Below are positions 23,301-29,614 of a stretch of DNA of 64,000 bases, one piece after another. The stretch covers positions 32,393,414 through 32,457,413 of the forward strand of contig JALMGJ010000002.1 of the NCBI GenBank assembly GCA_023362775.1, read 5' to 3'. A model generated the notes under the pieces. That model was not told the origin of the DNA and ran no database searches. It was given only the letters and a program-made list of their open reading frames with translations. A program made the position numbers and the translations under genes. The DNA comes from Charina bottae. Taxonomy: Eukaryota; Chordata; Lepidosauria; Squamata; Charinaidae. Each line of letters begins with the position of its first letter. The stretch's first letter is position 1.

Positions 23301-24778
23301 TCTGGGCAACATTTGTTAAAGGTGTTTTCTTTCCTGCTAGGTATAGACCTAAAGACTAGCATCATTTTTTCATAATTTCACAAAGCAAAAAAACTTTAAT
23401 TTCTTGAAGGGGACCACAAACATTTCAAGGATTGGGTAAATATATACTTAATATAGAAGCATCCCTTTCCACTATCAAAAAGGCAAGGCAACAACTACAT
23501 CCCAAAAGCAATTCAGTTATTTAAAGCTAAAGTTCTAGGTTTGTGCCCACCTGATGCCTCTGGTAGGATTCAAAACACAATGGTGCACTACTCTTTCACC
23601 TTTCAGGTCATATTCACATGCTCTTCCTCACTATTTCTCACAGTCCATTTATCCTTCATGAATAAGTTTTCTCACCCTCCAACTCAGGCCTTAACCAAGT
23701 ACAGTGGGAAAGTTCTTTTCAATCTCTTCTCAACCTCTCCCAAAATTTTCTCTCACCTATCATTTTCAGAAAGATGCTTCATGTCTTGTAATAGTAATTG
23801 ACTAAAGTTGCATTTTTCATGATCATGCACCTGCAGAAATAGATACATGCTAGCACCTCTTTTTCAGATGCAGTCCATTGCAGCAAGTGTCCAGATGACC
23901 AGCATTCCAATGAGAAGCGAGATCACTGTGTTCCCAAAGATATAAGCTTCTTGTCCTATGGAGAAATGTTGGGACTCATCCTAGTTTCCTTTGCTCTTGC
24001 TTTGGCCCTCACCACTGCCTTTGTTCTGGGAATCTTCATTAAATACCGAGAAACTCCCATAGTCAAGGCCAATAACCGGGACCTCACCTACATTCTCCTG
24101 CTCTCCCTCCTGCTTTCTTTCTTGACCTCCCTTCTATTCATTGGTCATCCCAGGAAAGTTACCTGTTTTCTTCGACAAGCCACTTTCTGTGTTGTTTTCT
24201 CAGTTGCTGTGTCTTCTTTGCTGGCCAAGACTCTCATGGTGGTGGTGGCCTTCCTGGCCACAAAGCCAGGCAGCAGGATGAGGAAATGGCTGGGGAAGAG
24301 TCTAGCCAACTCCATTGTCTTATCCTCCTCTGGTATTCAAGTGGGCATCTGTATCATATGGCTAGGAATCTCTCCCCCATTCCCAGATGCCGACCTGCAT
24401 TCCCAACCAGGACAAATCCTGCTGCAATGCAATGAAGGGTCAGTCACTATGTTCTATGCTGCACTGGGCTACATGGGCTTCCTGGCGGCCATCTGCTTCA
24501 TGGTGGCTTTCCTGTCCCGGAAGCTGCCGGGGACCTTCAATGAAGCCAAGTGGATCACCTTCAGCATGTTGGTTTTCTGCAGCGTTTGGGTCTCCTTTGT
24601 CCCCACCTACCTGAGCACCAAGGGGAAATACATGGTGGCTGTGCAGATCTTCTCCATCCTGGCCTCCAGCCTGGGTTTACTGGGCTGCATATTTATCCCC
24701 AAATGCTACATCATTATTCTGAGACCTGACATGAACACCAAGGAGCATCTAATGATGAAAATCAATGTGAGCTCCTGA
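2460..24778 (+). CDS. Vomeronasal type-2 receptor (V2R) gene A, six exons, apparently intact
   Basis: This is a class C G-protein-coupled receptor of the V2R family, which detects chemical cues in vomeronasal sensory neurons. The coding exons are 2460-2674, 4089-4377, 6552-7388, 22291-22518, 23114-23240 and 23868-24778, together 2,607 nt or 869 codons including the stop. Every intron begins GT and ends AG, and the phases match (2, 0, 0, 0, 1). I see no internal stop. Domain order is signal peptide, Venus-flytrap ligand-binding domain (exons 1-4), cysteine-rich linker (exon 5 and start of 6), seven-helix domain (exon 6). Length and exon number are normal for the family. Intron 3 is 14.9 kb because of nested transposons. 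A paralogue begins at 52,871. Expression cannot be judged from sequence. Confidence 0.9.
2675..4088 (+). other. V2R A intron 1
   Basis: A 1.4-kb intron that aligns with intron 1 of gene B along most of its length. The only recognisable repeat is an old LINE 3' end at about 3,370-3,580, also present in gene B. A run of Gs lies at 3,425-3,435. I see no other gene or RNA. Confidence 0.6.
3370..3580 (+). repeat. old L2/CR1-type LINE 3' end, shared by both V2R copies
   Basis: Contains the decayed LINE 3' pattern of a GGCGCCTGGGGG stretch followed by a tail rich in AATAAAATAA. The same remnant sits at about 53,752-53,955 in intron 1 of gene B, so it was there before the two receptor genes separated. 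Confidence 0.5.
4089..4377 (+). CDS. V2R A exon 2: ligand-binding domain, first lobe
   Basis: 289 nt, residues 72-168, acceptor TTGCAG|T and donor CAG|GTATGA. It has the family signature of a [15 protein letters not shown] helix, [12 protein letters not shown], a [10 protein letters not shown] segment and a closing [11 protein letters not shown]. By eye about 10 of 96 residues differ from gene B exon 2. Confidence 0.88.
4378..5274 (+). other. V2R A intron 2, left part
   Basis: Non-coding. The stretch at about 5,010-5,270 aligns with gene B (54,790-55,045). Nothing else recognisable lies between the exon 2 donor and the hAT-like element. Confidence 0.5.
5275..5625. mobile_element. non-autonomous hAT-type DNA transposon (MITE)
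   Basis: A 351-bp element bounded by terminal inverted repeats CAGAGCTTTCCAAAC and GTTTGGAAAGCTCTG. It is flanked by an exact 8-bp duplication CTCTAGTC (5267-5274 and 5626-5633). An 8-bp duplication and CAG...CTG termini are hAT hallmarks. Gene B carries one CTCTAGTC at the matching place (about 55,040) with no insertion. The interior holds about three diverged copies of a ~60-bp unit (GGCACTAGGACCTG motif). No transposase is encoded. Confidence 0.85.
6074..6108. repeat. (TG)n microsatellite in intron 2
   Basis: About 17 TG units. Gene B has a (TG)n tract at the same intronic position (55,352-55,379), so the repeat predates the duplication. Confidence 0.95.
6117..6289 (+). other. conserved intronic open segment of unknown origin
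   Basis: This ~170-bp intron 2 stretch can be read as about 55 codons ending at TAG (6287-6289). It is strongly conserved with gene B (about 55,392-55,566), including the frame and the stop. The central peptide, [20 protein letters not shown], is the same in both. It does not match any V2R exon I recognise. It could be a gene fragment carried into an ancestral receptor, an old transposon piece, or conserved by chance because the duplication is young. Confidence 0.35.
6552..7388 (+). CDS. V2R A exon 3: main part of ligand-binding domain
   Basis: 837 nt, residues 169-447, phase 0 on both sides, acceptor CCTAG|ATC, donor GGCAG|GTGAGA. It opens [12 protein letters not shown] and continues FFYRMNP, the usual V2R entry to the second lobe of the Venus-flytrap. 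[17 protein letters not shown] is the family's conserved helix. It has exactly the same length as the gene B exon. No internal stop. Confidence 0.9.
7505..7543. repeat. (GAGT)n microsatellite
   Basis: About nine tandem GAGT units just inside intron 3. Gene B has only a few interrupted units at about 56,785-56,805, so the array expanded in A. Confidence 0.9.
7668..7838 (-). mobile_element. Penelope-like element (family 3) terminal fragment
   Basis: Matches the terminal repeat of the palindromic PLE at 34,077-34,975, in reverse orientation, including the hammerhead-like motif. It adjoins the broken integrase end of a Gypsy element and forms the left edge of a block absent from gene B. Confidence 0.75.
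7754..7794 (-). ncRNA. hammerhead-ribozyme-like motif, PLE family 3 (degenerate)
   Basis: On the minus strand CTGAAGA (7791-7785) is followed by one spare base, a stem II GCTGGC/GCTGGC using two G-U pairs, and GAAA (7764-7761). CCT before the core can pair with AGG after the cleavage site. The base after GAAA is T instead of C, so stem III would contain a wobble pair. Confidence 0.5.
7850..9029 (-). pseudogene. Gypsy A integrase (broken)
   Basis: Pieces of a retroviral-type integrase core lie in several frames: [13 protein letters not shown], then [15 protein letters not shown], then [12 protein letters not shown] and [20 protein letters not shown]. The catalytic aspartates lie in the MDFIVDL and SDRGSQF motifs; the context of the third acidic residue is altered (the family usually has DGQTER, here DRSSER). 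Frames change around 8,240 and 8,420. It would join element cDNA to the host chromosome if intact. Confidence 0.75.
9100..10350 (-). pseudogene. Gypsy A reverse transcriptase and RNase H (broken)
   Basis: RT motifs read right to left: [30 protein letters not shown], then the catalytic YLDD box (about 9,915) followed by LIYTE. RNase H follows ([22 protein letters not shown], then [14 protein letters not shown]). Stops and shifts separate the parts near 9,930, 9,700 and 9,400. Confidence 0.8.
10721..11095 (-). pseudogene. Gypsy A aspartic protease region
   Basis: Contains the retropepsin active-site pattern [13 protein letters not shown] (Asp-Ser-Gly). Gypsy C has the equivalent LDSGCSRCLMHP. 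The frame lies downstream of the zinc knuckle of gag, in the normal order. Confidence 0.65.
11056..12803 (-). pseudogene. Gypsy A gag, with CCHC zinc knuckle
   Basis: Three open segments in different frames. The middle one has the retrotransposon gag pattern ([37 protein letters not shown]). The last has [21 protein letters not shown] and a single CCHC knuckle, [14 protein letters not shown]. Gag would build the particle core and bind element RNA. Order and content match Gypsy C at 40,621-42,018. Confidence 0.7.
12829..13189 (-). repeat. Gypsy A 5' LTR, larger part
   Basis: On the minus strand the LTR ends ...CTAACA here and begins TGTCATGC at 14,845. The remaining 32 bp lie at 14,814-14,845, beyond the PLE insertion, for about 393 bp in total. 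The TGTCA start is shared with the LTRs of Gypsy B and C. Boundaries were set by the TG...CA ends and by the gag reading frame next door. Confidence 0.6.
13284..14441 (+). CDS. PLE family 1 reverse transcriptase and GIY-YIG endonuclease, N-terminally truncated
   Basis: A 385-codon uninterrupted frame. RT motifs in order: [14 protein letters not shown] (about residue 1), [20 protein letters not shown] (about 67), the catalytic box FRYVDDTWV (about 104), LAFLDCEV. A linker follows, then the GIY-YIG nuclease [22 protein letters not shown] with KESTYANLE near the end. PLEs use this enzyme for target-primed reverse transcription. The frame is open to the left before the first ATG, so the start is not genuine and the N-terminal RT part is missing. 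The C-terminus frameshifts near 14,430 relative to the other copies, losing the [14 protein letters not shown] tail. Confidence 0.8.
   Translation: MVSFDVSSLFTSIPTTHALSAVRKRLEEDSTLERRNHLNPNQICHLLDLCLNTTYFSYRGDFYRQKNSCAMGSPVSPIVANLYMEEVEKKALNTFQGTAPTHWFRYVDDTWVKIKAQEEQAFTDHINTIDANIRFTREDTKDNRLAFLDCEVLIGTGGKLEIGIYRKPTYTDQYLMFDSHHPLQHKLGVIRTLSHRAETIPTSMDSKKNENQHLRTALKACGYPNWAFTKSKSTRPKTATDRAETQSKRKNMVIPYMVGVSEKIKRIFGKHHIPVYFKPTNTLRQRLVHPKDQTPKHKKSNVVYAIQCSEECSELYIGEIKQPLYRRMAQHRRSNTTGPESAVYLHLKEKGHSFEDLNVHILDREDKWFERDVKESTYANLEILL
14682..14730 (+). ncRNA. hammerhead-ribozyme-like motif, PLE family 1
   Basis: Core CTGAAGA (14688-14694), extra A, stem II GCTTCTT/AAGGAGC (one G-U pair), GAAA (14714-14717), then CGT and T. 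The distal stem I CTCAG/CTGAG is present. Same layout as the copies at 993, 19,775 and 20,378. Confidence 0.6.
14846..15424 (+). other. V2R A intron 3, conserved non-coding stretch
   Basis: Aligns with gene B at about 57,008-57,392 and 57,894-57,985. Nothing coding is seen. In B it is interrupted by a tRNA-derived SINE with an L2-like tail; A shows the empty site. Confidence 0.55.
15425..15656 (-). mobile_element. Sauria-type SINE (tRNA-derived)
   Basis: On the minus strand it starts GCCAGTTTGGTGTAGTGG (A-box part of a tRNA-like head) with a B-box-like GTGAGTTCCAGTCCTGG. The conserved body follows (AGCCAGCTGGGTGACC) and it ends in GAGTCAAAAACTGACTC. The same insertion is in gene B at about 58,240-58,468, so it predates the duplication. 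The family name is from memory of squamate SINEs. Confidence 0.65.
15657..16807 (+). other. V2R A intron 3, conserved non-coding stretch
   Basis: Aligns along its length with gene B (58,470-58,535, 58,769-59,742 and 60,090-60,220). No open frame is shared between the copies, so I call it plain intron. Confidence 0.6.
17150..17312 (+). repeat. L2-type 3' tail with (AATA)n
   Basis: Carries ACCGCCCAGAGTCCCTCCC...GGGGGAGATAGGCGGTC, the usual L2/SINE 3' hairpin region, then AATTTAATAAATAAATAAA. It lies inside the half-L1 5' UTR. Confidence 0.65.
17478..17775 (+). pseudogene. short ORF1-like reading frame of half-L1 copy 1 (broken)
   Basis: An ATG at 17,478 opens [23 protein letters not shown] and is stopped by TGA near 17,556. 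The reading resumes in another frame at 17,578 ([14 protein letters not shown]...) until the Gypsy B LTR at 17,771. It sits where copies 2 and 3 have a short acidic ORF, and its acidic, polar-rich composition is similar. Confidence 0.4.
17771..18140 (-). repeat. Gypsy B 3' LTR
   Basis: A 370-bp segment that on the minus strand begins TGTCATACTC and ends CCACTACA. TG...CA ends, length and TGTCA start match the LTRs of Gypsy A and C. Confidence 0.65.
18203..19285 (-). pseudogene. Gypsy B integrase and chromodomain
   Basis: Three open segments. The first (18,707-19,285) is an integrase core: [21 protein letters not shown], then [12 protein letters not shown] where the family has SDRGSQF, then [19 protein letters not shown]. 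The next has the linker [11 protein letters not shown]. The last has a chromodomain, [31 protein letters not shown], placing it among chromoviruses. The middle catalytic aspartate motif is altered and frames change twice, so it is dead. Confidence 0.75.
19775..19823 (-). ncRNA. hammerhead-ribozyme-like motif, PLE family 1, left arm
   Basis: Minus strand: CTGAAGA at 19817-19811, extra A, stem II GCTCCTT/AAGGAGC, GAAA at 19791-19788, then CGTT. Stem I CTCAG/CTGAG is present. Confidence 0.6.
20378..20426 (+). ncRNA. hammerhead-ribozyme-like motif, PLE family 1, right arm
   Basis: CTGAAGA (20384-20390), extra A, perfect 7-bp stem II, GAAA (20410-20413), but T instead of C follows, so stem III would have a G-U pair. 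Confidence 0.55.
20936..22160 (+). mobile_element. 5'-truncated L1 LINE with target-site duplication
   Basis: Flanked by an exact 17-bp duplication AGAAGTGCTTAGCTGAA (20919-20935 and 22161-22177). It ends in an A-rich tail (ATTATTAAAAAAAAA). It holds only the end of ORF2 and the 3' UTR. Gene B has one undisturbed AGAAGTGCTGAGCTGAA at about 60,310-60,326. Confidence 0.9.
21016..21576 (+). pseudogene. L1 ORF2 C-terminus
   Basis: 186 codons carrying the C-terminal region of L1 ORF2, including the cysteine motif [18 protein letters not shown] and the following [18 protein letters not shown] segment. The reverse transcriptase and endonuclease were lost by 5' truncation. A related copy lies antisense at 62,444-62,923. 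Confidence 0.85.
22291..22518 (+). CDS. V2R A exon 4: end of ligand-binding domain
   Basis: 228 nt, residues 448-523, phase 0 at both ends, acceptor TTTTCAG|CTT, donor AACAAG|GTAGCT. It has the family's [12 protein letters not shown]...VYLDENG-type segment (here [15 protein letters not shown]) and closes [14 protein letters not shown]. Same length as gene B exon 4. Confidence 0.9.
22519..23113 (+). other. V2R A intron 4
   Basis: 595 bp, aligning with gene B intron 4 (60,667-61,283). No repeat or gene recognised. Confidence 0.6.
23114..23240 (+). CDS. V2R A exon 5: cysteine-rich linker
   Basis: 127 nt, acceptor TTTAG|ATG, donor GAAG|GTAGGT, phase 1 out. Codes [17 protein letters not shown] and [11 protein letters not shown], the start of the nine-cysteine domain that couples the ligand-binding domain to the membrane helices in class C receptors. 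Confidence 0.9.
23241..23867 (+). other. V2R A intron 5
   Basis: 627 bp. The first ~190 bp align with gene B intron 5, and similarity continues to about 61,600 there. It ends in a TTTTTCAG acceptor. No repeat recognised. Confidence 0.6.
23868..24778 (+). CDS. V2R A exon 6: seven-transmembrane domain and C-terminus
   Basis: 911 nt ending at TGA (24776-24778). Starts with the last cysteines of the linker domain ([10 protein letters not shown]...HCVPK). Seven hydrophobic helices follow. The stretch after TM1, [20 protein letters not shown], is a V2R signature. Conserved [18 protein letters not shown] marks TM6. The short cytoplasmic tail ends [18 protein letters not shown]. No frame breaks. Confidence 0.93.
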
Positions 24779-25091
24779 TTTTAATCCCTGTTTATTAACT
24801 AGTTGATCATAACTATAAAACAAGATTGTGTGGAAGTCATCTCTTTTTATGTGTTCTTTGGAATCTTACTTCCTTCTTTATAAGCTTTGAATTCTGCTGA
24901 CCCATGAAGGGTATACCCAACTTAGGCCAATCCTTGCCTGCTTGGGAAAGCTGACTCAACCTGTCGCTAGCTGGTTTGACTGAGCAGGACTCAGGGCCCT
25001 TGCTCCAGCTGAGACCCAGGACATGAAACCAAGTGGCTCAGCAGGAAAGTGTGCCCTCTATGTGCTGACTCACGCTGACAATGTGTCTTCT
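24779..25091 (+). other. 3' flank of V2R A
   Basis: No gene. No AATAAA occurs here; the first lies at 25,099-25,104, inside the left target duplication of a PLE. Confidence 0.5.
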
Positions 25092-25098
25092 AATATGC

Positions 25099-25104
25099 AA
25101 TAAA
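25099..25104 (+). promoter_or_regulatory. candidate polyadenylation signal of V2R A
   Basis: AATAAA about 320 bp after the stop codon and the first one downstream. It is part of the 13-bp target AATATGCAATAAA that a PLE duplicated, so a second copy lies at 25,307-25,312. Confidence 0.4.
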
Positions 25105-25299
25105 AGAGAATATTTGTAGCTCAGGGTTGAACTGCGGAGTCCTTGGTGCTCTCTGAGCCTAGGAAACATCTTCAGTGCGAGAAGGGTATATAAACAGAGA
25201 TCAAGTCCCACTCCCTTCCCACACTGAAGATGTTGACTACCCTGCAAATAAAACATCTACAAGAAAACAACAAAGCTCAGAGAGCACCAAGGAATCCAC
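25105..25299. mobile_element. short palindromic PLE family 2 insertion
   Basis: A 195-bp insertion between exact duplications AATATGCAATAAA (25092-25104 and 25300-25312). The left half carries GGAGTCCTTGGTGCTCTCTG and the right half its reverse complement, AGAGAGCACCAAGGAATCC with one change, so it is a foldback of the family 2 terminal repeat. Hammerhead cores are degenerate here. Confidence 0.75.
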
Positions 25300-25312
25300 A
25301 ATATGCAATAAA

Positions 25313-25954
25313 GCAAAGGGAACTCTGGGATGCCAAGGGAGGGTGCTGTTTCTATGGAACATCATTATCTTTATCTTACCAAGCTGGTGGCATTCCTATA
25401 TAAGTGGCTTCCCTGCCCTTGCTCAACCTTCTATTCTCCCCCTGCCCAGATACCATAATCATGGCTCAAAGTAGAGTGTGTGGTCTGCACTCACTAAACG
25501 GGGGAAGATGCTCCCAATTTTCCCCTTCACTAAGTAATTAAAACAAAGCAGGAAAAATTCATCTTCTTTTAGATAATTGCATTCTTTTTTTTTCACCATC
25601 TGCAGTCAACGAGCATCATGAGAATAATGATGTAAGCCACCCAGAGTCCCCCGATTGGGGGAGATGGGCAGTCATATAAATTTAAATAAAAAATAATGAT
25701 GATGAGGGACTGTTGCTAATGATTATGAATGTTGCTGCTGTAGTTCGATTGTGATTGTCGACTGAGCTTTTTTCCCTGTGGCTAAACCTCTATTTCTATA
25801 TTGATGCTACTGTGCTGTATTTTGAATGCTATTTTATCAATTTCCAATATATATTCCCTTGGTCTGTTCGTACTAACTTTGGGAAAACTATTGAAAGTAC
25901 ATAATATATATCTTGAGAGAGAGAGAGAGAAAGAGAGAGCTTAGTGAAGGAGCA

Positions 25955-25989
<35 letters not shown>

Positions 25990-26200
25990 CTGAGTTGTAC
26001 TCAAATCAAATGACTTTCATCGGTTCTCACACATTCCAGAAGGATTGCAGTGTAACTGTATTAGTTCTTCCATCTTTTTGTATCAAATGTAATTGATCAA
26101 ACATATGATCTGTAGAAATCTGCACTCAGGGCTCTCTCCCATGCTGGCAAGGAACCCAGTGATCTTTGTAAGCGCATTCCAATAAAGTACACTTTGTTGC
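25313..26200. other. intergenic sequence with short repeats
   Basis: No gene. It holds an L2-type tail at about 25,629-25,690 (CACCCAGAGTCCCCCGATTG...GATGGGCAGTCATATAAATT), an interrupted (GA)n at 25,915-25,940 and (TTGA)n at 25,961-25,989. Confidence 0.6.
25961..25989. repeat. (TTGA)n microsatellite
   Basis: About seven tandem units. Confidence 0.9.
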
Positions 26201-26492
26201 ATCTATCTCCAAAGGATTTGGTTTCTAATTAAGTGAACAGATTTCTCACAACACAAACACAGGAAAGCATCCACTGTTGGAAGTATTTCAAAGTGCAGAG
26301 TGCCCCACTGAAAAAGCAAGCTTATGAGCCCCAATCCGCCGTATATCATGAAAGTGGCAGGACACCCAGTTGTTCTGTCCAGATGTTTGAGTTGGGTGGG
26401 CTGAAATTGGGCCAAGAAAGTGATCCTGTAAGGACTCCACTGACAAGCCATGTATGGGTTTAAAGGTCAAAGCCAACACTTTGAATTGCATT
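26200..26492. repeat. L2/CR1-like LINE fragment
   Basis: GCCATGTATGGGTTTAAAGG followed by CCAACACTTTGAATTG resembles the 44,085-44,130 part of the large L2. The rest is too diverged to assign firmly. Confidence 0.4.
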
Positions 26493-26671
26493 CAGAAAAG
26501 ACTTTATTAAAGTTTCAAAATACAGACAAAATACCAAGTATAGAAAAGCTTGAAGAAAGAACTAAAAGAAAAAAGACAAACTAGAAAAGTGCAGAAACAC
26601 TTAGAAAGAAATACAAAGAAAGTGACTTCTGACCTTCTCCAATACAGATATGAACACAAATATATAATATC

Positions 26672-27003
26672 TTAATCTCTTACTCTAAACCAAACCTTAA
26701 TAAACATTATTTCTATAAACAATAACAGTTTCATCATCAAAACCAAAATCAAAACATCATGTTTTTCAGATACAAGAAGTGGTTTCCACATGGAAACAAA
26801 TCCAGTCACAGTGTTTTCTCTTATCAGTGCTGTCAGTTCTGCCATCTCCGCCAATTCCAATAATTTCACCATCCATTCTTCCACTGGGGGAATTTGTATA
26901 TCCTTCCATCTTTGTGCATACAGAAGTCTTGCCGCTGTTTTCATATACTGAAACACAGTTCCAATTTTTTTTTTTTCAAATTGTTGGTCCAGCAAGCCCA
27001 AAA
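26672..27003 (-). pseudogene. L1 ORF2 C-terminal piece
   Basis: Reads FQYMKTAARLLYAQRWKDIQIPPVEEWMVKLLELAEMAELTALI, equivalent to the [22 protein letters not shown] segment of the L1 at 21,016. It is the 3' end of the antisense L1. Confidence 0.75.
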
Positions 27004-27040
27004 GAGTTCTGGTTTCAATTATATATTCATTTTAAGAATC

Positions 27041-27046
27041 TTTTGG

Positions 27047-27082
<36 letters not shown>

Positions 27083-27412
27083 TGCTTCAATTTATATACC
27101 GCTCCATCTCCCCACAAGGGAACTCTGGGCGGTTTACAAAATACAACAATTAAAATCTGACAATTAAAACAACCTAATAAAATACTCTTATATAATAAAA
27201 TTAAGTATAAAAATCCAAGATGTGATGGTTTGATGTTTAGATATTTAAAAGGGCCCTATGGCACCAGCCATCCCGAAGAGGAACTATTCCCCCCCCCACG
27301 CAAGGCGGCAGAACCAGGTCTTTAAGTTCTTTCTGAAGGCCGGGAGCGATGAGGCCTGCCTCACCTCCGGGGGTAGCATATTCCAAAGGGTGGGCGCTAC
27401 TATCGAGAAGGC
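27041..27412 (-). mobile_element. L2 LINE 3' fragment
   Basis: Starts with (TTTA)n, then the 3' hairpin (TCTCCCCACAAGGGAACTCTGGGCGG). It ends in the last RT codons, with the same order as 43,611-43,960 (GCGGCAGAACCAGGTC, TCACCTCCGGGGG, GGGTGGGCGCTA). It interrupts the L1. Confidence 0.8.
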
Positions 27413-27489
27413 ACTATAATACTATAAGTATACTATACTATGCTATACTATACTATACTATACTATACTATACTATACTATACTAAGTA
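27413..27489. repeat. (TATAC)n microsatellite
   Basis: Pentanucleotide array ACTATACTAT..., between the L2 fragment and the resuming L1. Confidence 0.9.
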
Positions 27490-27773
27490 TACTATAATAC
27501 TTATTTGCTCCCAATATTTCTTAGCTTTCCCACAAGTCCACCAAGGGTGATAGAAATTGCCTTCCCCTTGGGAGCTTTTCCAACACACAACTCTATCATA
27601 CCACAGATAGGCATGCCACCCAAAACTCAAGTCATGTCCCCCCGGTTCCAAGAATTTCATATTCTTCCAAGTCACCCATTCCTTCCTCCAAAGCAAACAA
27701 CAAGAATCAAAGTATGACTTCAAATCTGGTAATCCTAAGCCCCCTCATTCTTTATCATCTTCTAACAATTTAT
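27478..27773 (-). pseudogene. L1 ORF2 piece
   Basis: Reads FDSCCLLWRKEWVTWKNMKF, then LEPGGHDLSFGWHAYLWYD, parallel to the L1 at 62,965-63,603. It then jumps by internal deletion to the FYHPWWTC cysteine motif. A BovB is inserted at its upstream end. Confidence 0.7.
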
Positions 27774-27873
27774 CCCCTTCATGGATCACTGCCTTGTCGT
27801 GGCGAAGGGGCTTGCGTAACTCAATGAAGTCAGGTCAAGAAGAACAGGTCATGATGGAGAGTTCTGACAAAAC

Positions 27874-28566
27874 GTGGTCCACTGGAGGAGGAAATGGCAA
27901 ACCACTCCAGTATGCTTGCCAAGAAAACCCATGGACAGTATCAAAAGGCTAAAAGATATGACGCCGGAAGATGAGCCCCTCAGGTCGGAAGGTGTCCAAA
28001 ATGCTACTGGGGAAGAGCGGAGGGCAATTCCGAGTAGCTCCAGAAAGTGTGAAACGGCTGGGCCAAAGCTGAAAGGACGCTCAGTTGTGGATGTGTCTGG
28101 AAGTGGAAGGAAAGTCCGATGCTGTAAAGAACAATATTGCATAGGAACCTGGAATGTAAGAACTATGAATCAAGGTAAGCTGGATGTGGTCAAACATGAG
28201 ATGACAAGATTGAACATCGACATATTGGGAATCAGCGAACTAAAATGGACAGGAATGGGCGAATTTAATTCAGGAGACCATTATATATACTACTGTGGGC
28301 AAGAATCCCTTAGAAGAAATGGAGTAGCTCTCATAGTCAATAAAAGAGTGGGAAAGGCAGTACTGGGGTACAACCTCAAAAACGACAGAATGCTTTCAGT
28401 TCGAATCCAAGGCAAACCATTCAACATCACAGTGATCCAAGTCTATGCCCCAACCACTGATGCCAAAGAAGCTGAAGTTGACCGGTTCTATGAAGACCTA
28501 CAACACCTTCTAGAACTAACACCAAAAAAAAGATGTCCTTTTCATCATAGGGGACTGGAATGCTAA
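27874..28566 (+). pseudogene. BovB endonuclease, N-terminal part
   Basis: APE-type endonuclease: IGTWNVRTMNQGKLDVV (about residue 90), IDILGISELKWTGMG with the catalytic Glu, YYCGQESLRRNGVALIVN, IQVYAPT. The frame is lost at a run of eight A (28524-28531). In the next frame the domain continues with the expected FIIGDWNAKVG, QIDYI and SDHELL motifs up to about 28,860. One extra A in the run explains the shift. Confidence 0.85.
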
Positions 28567-28867
28567 GGTAGGAAGTCAAAAAATAACCGGAATAACAGGC
28601 AAGTTCGGCCTCGGAGTACAAAATGAAGCAGGGCAAAGGCTAATAGAGTTTTGTCAAGAGAACACGCTGGTCATAGCAAACACTCTTTTCCAACAACACA
28701 AGAGACGACTCTACACATGGACATCACCAGATGGTCAATACCGAAATCAGATTGATTATATACTTTGCAGCCAAAGATGGAGAAGCTCTATACAATCAGC
28801 AAAAACAAGACCTGGAGCTGACTGTGGCTCAGATCATGAGCTTCTTATTGCAAAATTTAGGCTTAAA

Positions 28868-29614
28868 TTGAAGAATGTAGAGAAAACCACTAGACCAATC
28901 AGGTATGACCTAAATCATATCCCTTATGAATATACAGTGGAAGTGAGGAATAGATTTAAAGGATTAGATCTGGTAGACAGAGTGCCTGAAGAACTATGGA
29001 TGGAGGTTCATAACATTGTACAGGAGGCAGCAACTAAAACCATCCCAAAGAAAAAGAAATGCAAGAAAGCAAAGTGGCTGACTGATGAGGCTTTACAAAT
29101 AGCTGAGGAAAGAAGGGAAGCAAAAGGCAAGGGAGAAAGGGAAAGATATAAACAACTGAATGCAGAATTCCAGAGAATAGCAAGGAGAGATAAGAAGGCC
29201 TTCTTAAATGAACAATGCAAAGAAATCGAGGAAAACAATAGAATGGGGAAGACTAGAGATCTCTTCAAGAAAATCGGAGATATCAAGGGAACGTTTTGTG
29301 CAAAGATGGGCATGATAAAGGACAAAAAAGGCAGGGACCTAACAGAAGCAGAAGAGATTAAGAAGAGGTGGCAAGAATACACAGAAGAACTATACAAGAA
29401 AGATCTTAATATCCCTGATAAATACGATGGTGTGGTCACTGACCTTGAGCCGGACATCCTAGAGAGTGAAGTCAAGTGGGCCTTAGGAAGCATTACTAAC
29501 AACAAAGCTAGCGGAGAAGACAGTATCCCAGCTGAGCTATTTCAAATCCTAAAAGATGATGCTGTTAAAGTGCTGCACTCAATATGCCAACAAATTTGGA
29601 AAACTCAACAGTGA
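28868..29614 (+). pseudogene. BovB linker and start of reverse transcriptase
   Basis: Continues the same polyprotein in the shifted frame: a lysine-rich linker (PKKKKCKKAKWLTDEAL...) and the RT entry GSITNNKASGEDSIPAELFQ. It stops at TGA (29612-29614), just before the RT stretch QDWKRSVYVPIPKKGN, and the frame stays open after it. Confidence 0.85.

Noticed and set aside
25161..25270. Hammerhead motif in the short PLE at 25,105-25,299
   Set aside because: CTGAAGA is present but stem II does not pair well and GAAA is changed to AAAA; counted as degenerate.
28427..28636. Reverse-strand ORFs over the BovB, for example 30,001-30,993
   Set aside because: Shadows of the BovB coding frame with no recognisable domain.
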